Under the pieces are notes generated by a model. It saw only the letters and a list, made by a program, of their open reading frames with translations, had not been told where the DNA came from and did not search any database. Below are positions 5,901-9,296 of a DNA stretch of 9,296 bases, piece after piece; the first letter of the stretch is position 1, and each line of letters begins with the position of its first letter. A program made the translations under genes and the position numbers. Origin of the DNA: Opitutaceae bacterium UBA4094 (lineage in GTDB: Bacteria; Verrucomicrobiota; Verrucomicrobiia; Opitutales; Opitutaceae); the NCBI GenBank assembly GCA_002382525.1, contig DFYA01000180.1:861-10156 (forward strand), given 5' to 3'.

Positions 5901-7427
5901 ATGAGCACGGTCATCGAACAAATCGAACAGCAGATCGCGAAGCTTTCCAATAAAGCCGTCCGCAAGAACACCGGTATCATCCGCACCGTCGCCGACGGCG
6001 TCGCCAAAATCGACGGCCTCTCCGACGTCGCCTACAACGAGATGATCCAGTTCCCCAACGGCGTCATCGGCATCGCGCTCAACCTCGCGGCCGACGAGGT
6101 CGGCGCCGTCGTTCTCGGCGACGTCTCCCAGCTCAAGGAAGGCGACGAGGTCTCCACCACCGGCAAGCTCCTCTCCGTTCCCGTCGGCAAGGCCCTCCTC
6201 GGTCGCGCCGTGGACGCCCTCGGCAACCCCGTTGACGGCAAAGGCCCCATCGGTTCCACCGAGACCTATCCCGTCGAAAAGATCGCCCCCGGCATCATGG
6301 CCCGTAAGTCGGTTTCCCAACCGCTCTTCACCGGCATCCAAGCCATCGACTCCATGATCCCGATCGGCCGCGGCCAGCGCGAGCTCATCATCGGCGACCG
6401 CGGCACCGGCAAGACCACCATCGCGATCGACACGATCATCAACCAAGCGAAGATCAACAAGGTCGGCGCCGCCTCCGGCGATCCGGCTTTCCGCCCCGTT
6501 TACTCCATCTACGTCGCGATCGGACAAAAGAATTCCAACATCGTCCGCACCATCGCCGCTCTCGAAGCCGCTGGCGCCCTCGAATACACGATCATCGTCG
6601 CCGCTCCCGCCGCCGACAATGCCGCCAACCAATACCTCGCTCCGTTCTCCGGCGCCGCCATGGGCGAATGGTTCATGGAAAACGGCATGGACGCGCTCAT
6701 CGTGTTCGATGACCTCTCCAAGCACGCCGTCGCCTACCGCCAGATCTCGCTCATCCTGAAGCGCCCCTCCGGCCGCGAAGCCTATCCCGGCGACGTGTTC
6801 TACCTGCACAGCCGCCTCCTCGAGCGCTCCGCTCGTCTCGACGGCAAGGGCTCGCTCACCGCGCTCCCCATCATCGAAACCCTCGCCGGCGACGTGTCCG
6901 CCTACATCCCGACGAACGTCATCTCGATCACCGACGGTCAGATCTTCCTCGAAACCGACCTCTTCAACCAAGGCATCCGTCCCGCCGTGTCCGTCGGTCT
7001 CTCCGTGTCGCGCGTCGGTTCCGCCGCGCAGATCAAGGTCACCAAGCAAGTCGGCGGTAAACTCAAGGGCGAGCTCGCCCAGTTCCGCGAACTCGCCGCC
7101 TTCGCGCAGTTCGGTTCCGACCTCGACGCCAAGACCAAGTCCCAGCTCGACCGCGGCGGCCGCATCGTCGAACTCTTCAAGCAGCCCGCCTTCAACCCGA
7201 TCTCCATCGAGCTCCAGGCCGTCACGATCTATGCCCTCCAAAAGGGCTACTACGACGCCCTCGACACCAAGAAGGTCACCGCCGCCGCCGTCTCGATCCG
7301 CGAGTTTTTCGCCACCCGCAAAGACGCGCTCCTCACGGAAATCCGCACCAAGGCCGCCCTCGACAAGGACCTCGAGGCCAAGATCGTCGCCGCCCTCGAC
7401 GAGTGGAAGTCCACCTACGCCGCCTAA
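5901..7427 (+). CDS. atpA: F1Fo ATP synthase subunit alpha
   Basis: This complete 508-residue F1 subunit provides the non-catalytic nucleotide sites and the arginine finger. The P-loop is 'GDRGTGKT' (residues 165-172, K171), the Walker B strand is 'ALIVFDDLSK', and the finger is R371 in 'VGLSVSRVGSAAQ'. Other family blocks are 'NQYLAPFSGAAMGEWF', 'GREAYPGDVFYLHSRLLER' and 'ISITDGQIFLE'. The length agrees with the family (about 500-515). An insertion of roughly ten residues ('GAASGDPAFRP') precedes the 'YSIYVAIGQK' strand when compared with E. coli; inserts at this place occur in other alpha subunits. The N-terminal helix 'MSTVIEQIEQQIAKL' would contact delta. Codons are overwhelmingly C-ending, consistent with high expression. 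A large palindrome follows the stop codon. Confidence 0.99.
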   Translation: MSTVIEQIEQQIAKLSNKAVRKNTGIIRTVADGVAKIDGLSDVAYNEMIQFPNGVIGIALNLAADEVGAVVLGDVSQLKEGDEVSTTGKLLSVPVGKALLGRAVDALGNPVDGKGPIGSTETYPVEKIAPGIMARKSVSQPLFTGIQAIDSMIPIGRGQRELIIGDRGTGKTTIAIDTIINQAKINKVGAASGDPAFRPVYSIYVAIGQKNSNIVRTIAALEAAGALEYTIIVAAPAADNAANQYLAPFSGAAMGEWFMENGMDALIVFDDLSKHAVAYRQISLILKRPSGREAYPGDVFYLHSRLLERSARLDGKGSLTALPIIETLAGDVSAYIPTNVISITDGQIFLETDLFNQGIRPAVSVGLSVSRVGSAAQIKVTKQVGGKLKGELAQFRELAAFAQFGSDLDAKTKSQLDRGGRIVELFKQPAFNPISIELQAVTIYALQKGYYDALDTKKVTAAAVSIREFFATRKDALLTEIRTKAALDKDLEAKIVAALDEWKSTYAA

Positions 7428-7437
7428 ACCCCGAACT

Positions 7438-7522
7438 GAGAATCGCCGCAAAAAATCTCAAAATGCGCAAAAACACGGACTCCGTTTTTTGCGCCTTCTG
7501 CGCCTCTTTGCGGCCCAATCTC
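7438..7522. repeat. 85-bp imperfect palindrome filling the atpA-atpG gap
   Basis: Almost the whole 104-bp gap between atpA and atpG is one imperfect inverted repeat. The outer arms are GAGA (7438-7441) and TCTC (7519-7522 region). Inside them CCGCAAA (7446-7452) faces TTTGCGG (7508-7514). The core GCGCAAAAA (7465-7473) pairs exactly with TTTTTGCGC (7486-7494), then, after one bulged C, ACGG (7475-7478) pairs with CCGT (7482-7485) around the loop ACT. The reverse strand reads as tandem GCGCAGAAG/GCGCAAAA-type units. This resembles REP-like or non-autonomous palindromic repeats found between genes in many bacteria. Whether it recurs in this genome cannot be seen here. It could also fold in the RNA as a long hairpin. 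Confidence 0.75.
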
Positions 7523-7531
7523 TGATCCACC

Positions 7532-8404
7532 ATGGCATCGACACGTGATATTCGCCGACGGATTAAATCCGTCAAAAACACTCGCCAGATCACCAAGGCG
7601 ATGGAGCTCGTCGCCGCGTCGAAGATGAAGAAGGCGCAGCAGCTGGCCCTCGCCGGCCGGCCCTACACCCAGCTTCTCTCCGGCATGATCGCCGCGCTCG
7701 CGCCCCGCGTCGCCGAGCTCAAGCACCCGTTCCTCGATCAGCGCGAGGTGAAGACTCGCGGTATCCTCCTTGTCACTACAGACAAGGGCCTCTGCGGACC
7801 GCTCAACGCCAACCTCTTCAAGCTCGTCACCGAGATCAAGACGCCGGCCAAGTTCTTCACCATGGGCCGCAAGGGCGCGCAGTTCATCGCCCGCACCCAC
7901 CGCGATCTCGCCGCCGACTTCGCCGTGCAGGATCGTGCCCCGTTCGCCGAGGTGAAGGTCGCCATCGAGCACATGGTTCAGAAATACCTCGAAGGCGAAA
8001 TCGACACCGTCGAGGTCATCTACTCACGCTTCAAAAATACCCTCGTGCAGGAGTCCGCGCTCCGCCCCGTGCTCCCGCTTGCCAGCCTCGCCTCGTTCAT
8101 CTCGCAGGCTCAAGCCGACGCCGGCACCACGGTCACCAAGCAAGATGACCGTGACATGATCTTCGAACCCAGCGCCCCCAAGGTGCTGGAGGCGTTGCTC
8201 CCGTTCTACGTCAACCGCCAGATCTATCAGCTCGTCCTCTCCGCCCGCGCCTCCGAGCACTCCGCCCGTATGGTCGCGATGAAGACCGCCAAGGACAACG
8301 CCACCAAGTTGGTCGGCGAGCTCAGCCTCGAATACAACAAGGCCCGCCAGGCCGCGATCACCCAGGAAATCCTGGAAATCGCCGCCGCGCAATTCGCCGC
8401 GTAA
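7532..8404 (+). CDS. atpG: F1Fo ATP synthase subunit gamma (central rotor shaft)
   Basis: This complete 290-residue protein forms the rotating shaft that couples the c-ring to the alpha3beta3 head. The N-terminal helix 'RDIRRRIKSVKNTRQITKAMELVAASKM' and the C-terminal helix with 'SARMVAMKTAKDNATKLV...YNKARQAAITQEILEI' are the conserved antiparallel coiled coil. The Rossmann-like middle domain includes 'LLVTTDKGLCGPLNANLF'. The length matches E. coli gamma (287). The start ATG at 7532 is preceded by GATCCACC with no Shine-Dalgarno and lies 9 bases after the palindrome. The gap to atpD is 38 bp and AT-rich, containing TTAATTAA. Nothing is missing, and no plastid-type redox insert was noticed. 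Confidence 0.98.
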   Translation: MASTRDIRRRIKSVKNTRQITKAMELVAASKMKKAQQLALAGRPYTQLLSGMIAALAPRVAELKHPFLDQREVKTRGILLVTTDKGLCGPLNANLFKLVTEIKTPAKFFTMGRKGAQFIARTHRDLAADFAVQDRAPFAEVKVAIEHMVQKYLEGEIDTVEVIYSRFKNTLVQESALRPVLPLASLASFISQAQADAGTTVTKQDDRDMIFEPSAPKVLEALLPFYVNRQIYQLVLSARASEHSARMVAMKTAKDNATKLVGELSLEYNKARQAAITQEILEIAAAQFAA

Positions 8405-8442
8405 CCAGATTCTCAATACAACTTAATTAAAACCCTCCGTTC

Positions 8443-9296
8443 ATGAGCAACACCGGCAAAATCGTCCAGGTCATCGGCCCCGTCGTTGACGTCCAGTTCG
8501 CGGAAAACGCGATTCCCCCGATCTACCAGGCCCTCACCGTGGACTTCACCGTCTCCGGTCGCCAAGAAAAGCTGACTCTCGAGATCCAGCAGCATCTCGG
8601 CGAGGGCGTCGCCCGCACGATCGCCATGTCCTCCTCCGAGGGCCTCGTCCGCGGCATGCCCGTCGTTGACTCCGGCGCCCCGATCTCGGTGCCCGTCGGC
8701 GAAGGCATCCTTGGCCGCATCTTCAACGTCACCGGCGACGCCGTGGACGGCAAAGGCCCGGTCAACTTCACCAAACGTTACCCGATCCATCGTCCGGCCC
8801 CCGCGCTCGCCGACCAGGACACCAAGGCCGACATCCTCGAGACCGGCATCAAGGTCATCGACTTGATCGCCCCCTTCACCAAGGGCGGCAAGGTCGGCGC
8901 CTTCGGTGGCGCCGGCGTGGGCAAGACCGTCGTGATCATGGAACTCATCAACAACATCGCCAAGGCCCACGGTGGTTACTCCGTGTTCGCCGGCGTCGGT
9001 GAGCGCTCCCGCGAAGGTAATGACCTTTACCACGAAATGTCCGAAGCCGGCGTCATCAAGCAGGACAACCTCGCCGAGTCGAAGGTCGCCCTCGTTTACG
9101 GCCAGATGAACGAACCCCCGGGTGCCCGTATGCGCGTGGCCCTCTCGGCCCTCGCGATGACCGAGTATTTCCGCGACGAAAAGAACCAGGACGTGCTCCT
9201 CTTCGTGGATAACATTTTCCGCTTCTCCCAAGCCGGTTCCGAAGTGTCCGCCCTCCTCGGTCGCTCGCCTTCCGCGGTGGGTTACCAGCCGACCCT
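8443..9296 (+). CDS. atpD: F1Fo ATP synthase subunit beta, N-terminal part (runs off window)
   Basis: This is the start of the catalytic F1 subunit; 284 codons plus two bases are visible and no stop is reached. The order is the beta-barrel domain beginning 'GKIVQVIGPVVDVQF', then 'VGEGILGRIFNVTGDAVDGKGP', the P-loop 'GGAGVGKTV' with catalytic K161, the catalytic glutamate E187 in 'GERSREGNDLYHEM', 'MNEPPGARMRVALSALAMTEYFRD', and the Walker B strand 'VLLFVDNIFRFSQAGSEVSALLGR'. All are textbook beta-subunit blocks. About 180 residues, including the DELSEED region, should lie beyond the window, followed normally by atpC. The ATG at 8443 aligns with the normal N-terminus and has CCCTCCGTTC before it instead of a Shine-Dalgarno. 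Confidence 0.99.
   Translation, partial: MSNTGKIVQVIGPVVDVQFAENAIPPIYQALTVDFTVSGRQEKLTLEIQQHLGEGVARTIAMSSSEGLVRGMPVVDSGAPISVPVGEGILGRIFNVTGDAVDGKGPVNFTKRYPIHRPAPALADQDTKADILETGIKVIDLIAPFTKGGKVGAFGGAGVGKTVVIMELINNIAKAHGGYSVFAGVGERSREGNDLYHEMSEAGVIKQDNLAESKVALVYGQMNEPPGARMRVALSALAMTEYFRDEKNQDVLLFVDNIFRFSQAGSEVSALLGRSPSAVGYQPT

Noticed and set aside
5817..7451. 544-codon open frame on the minus strand opposite atpA
   Set aside because: Same cause: a codon-bias shadow of atpA, with Gly/Asp/Val/Leu-rich composition and no recognisable motif.
8413..9231. 272-codon open frame on the minus strand opposite atpD
   Set aside because: A shadow of the beta-subunit gene. The + strand frame carries all the beta motifs.
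1..9296. A new multi-gene system (defence, mobile, biosynthetic)
   Set aside because: Every gene belongs to a well-known housekeeping or regulatory family in ordinary order. The unusual signals are local sequence features, not a new gene set.

Overview
The window is a co-directional stretch (every supported gene is on the + strand) of a high-GC, Gram-negative-type bacterial chromosome. It is housekeeping DNA: no mobile element, CRISPR array, rRNA or tRNA was seen. The gene content, the strong use of C-ending codons and the gene starts without Shine-Dalgarno sequences suggest a Verrucomicrobiota/Opitutaceae-like organism. That assignment rests on recognition only, without a database search, and is moderate to low in confidence.

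Layout. (1) Bases 1-500 hold the 3' end of mnmG (tRNA wobble-uridine modification). (2) Bases 501-628 are a non-coding leader with an operator-like dyad, followed by a PhoB-type response regulator (629-1360) and its PhoR-type histidine kinase (1411-2703). (3) trmB (2812-3465) encodes the tRNA m7G46 methyltransferase. (4) After a 137-bp gap with a plausible sigma70-like promoter comes an F1Fo ATP synthase operon in the classical order: atpB (a), atpE (c), atpF (b), atpH (delta), atpA (alpha), atpG (gamma) and atpD (beta, cut by the window edge). atpC would be expected just downstream. No atpI is seen before atpB.

How the genes work together. The atp genes encode the whole proton channel and rotor/stator, and all of the F1 motor except epsilon and the end of beta. 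PhoB/PhoR would form a phosphate-type two-component pair, although no pst or phoU gene is visible. mnmG and trmB are independent tRNA-modification genes.

No new multi-gene system was found. The unusual signals are local. They are an 85-bp imperfect palindrome between atpA and atpG, a perfect 12-bp hairpin between atpE and atpF, and a His/Asp-rich C-terminal tail on subunit a. In addition, the delta subunit is unusually short, subunits c and b share the same first residues, no visible gene start has a recognisable Shine-Dalgarno sequence, and strand composition changes near the phoR/trmB boundary. No stretch longer than 137 bp lacks a gene.
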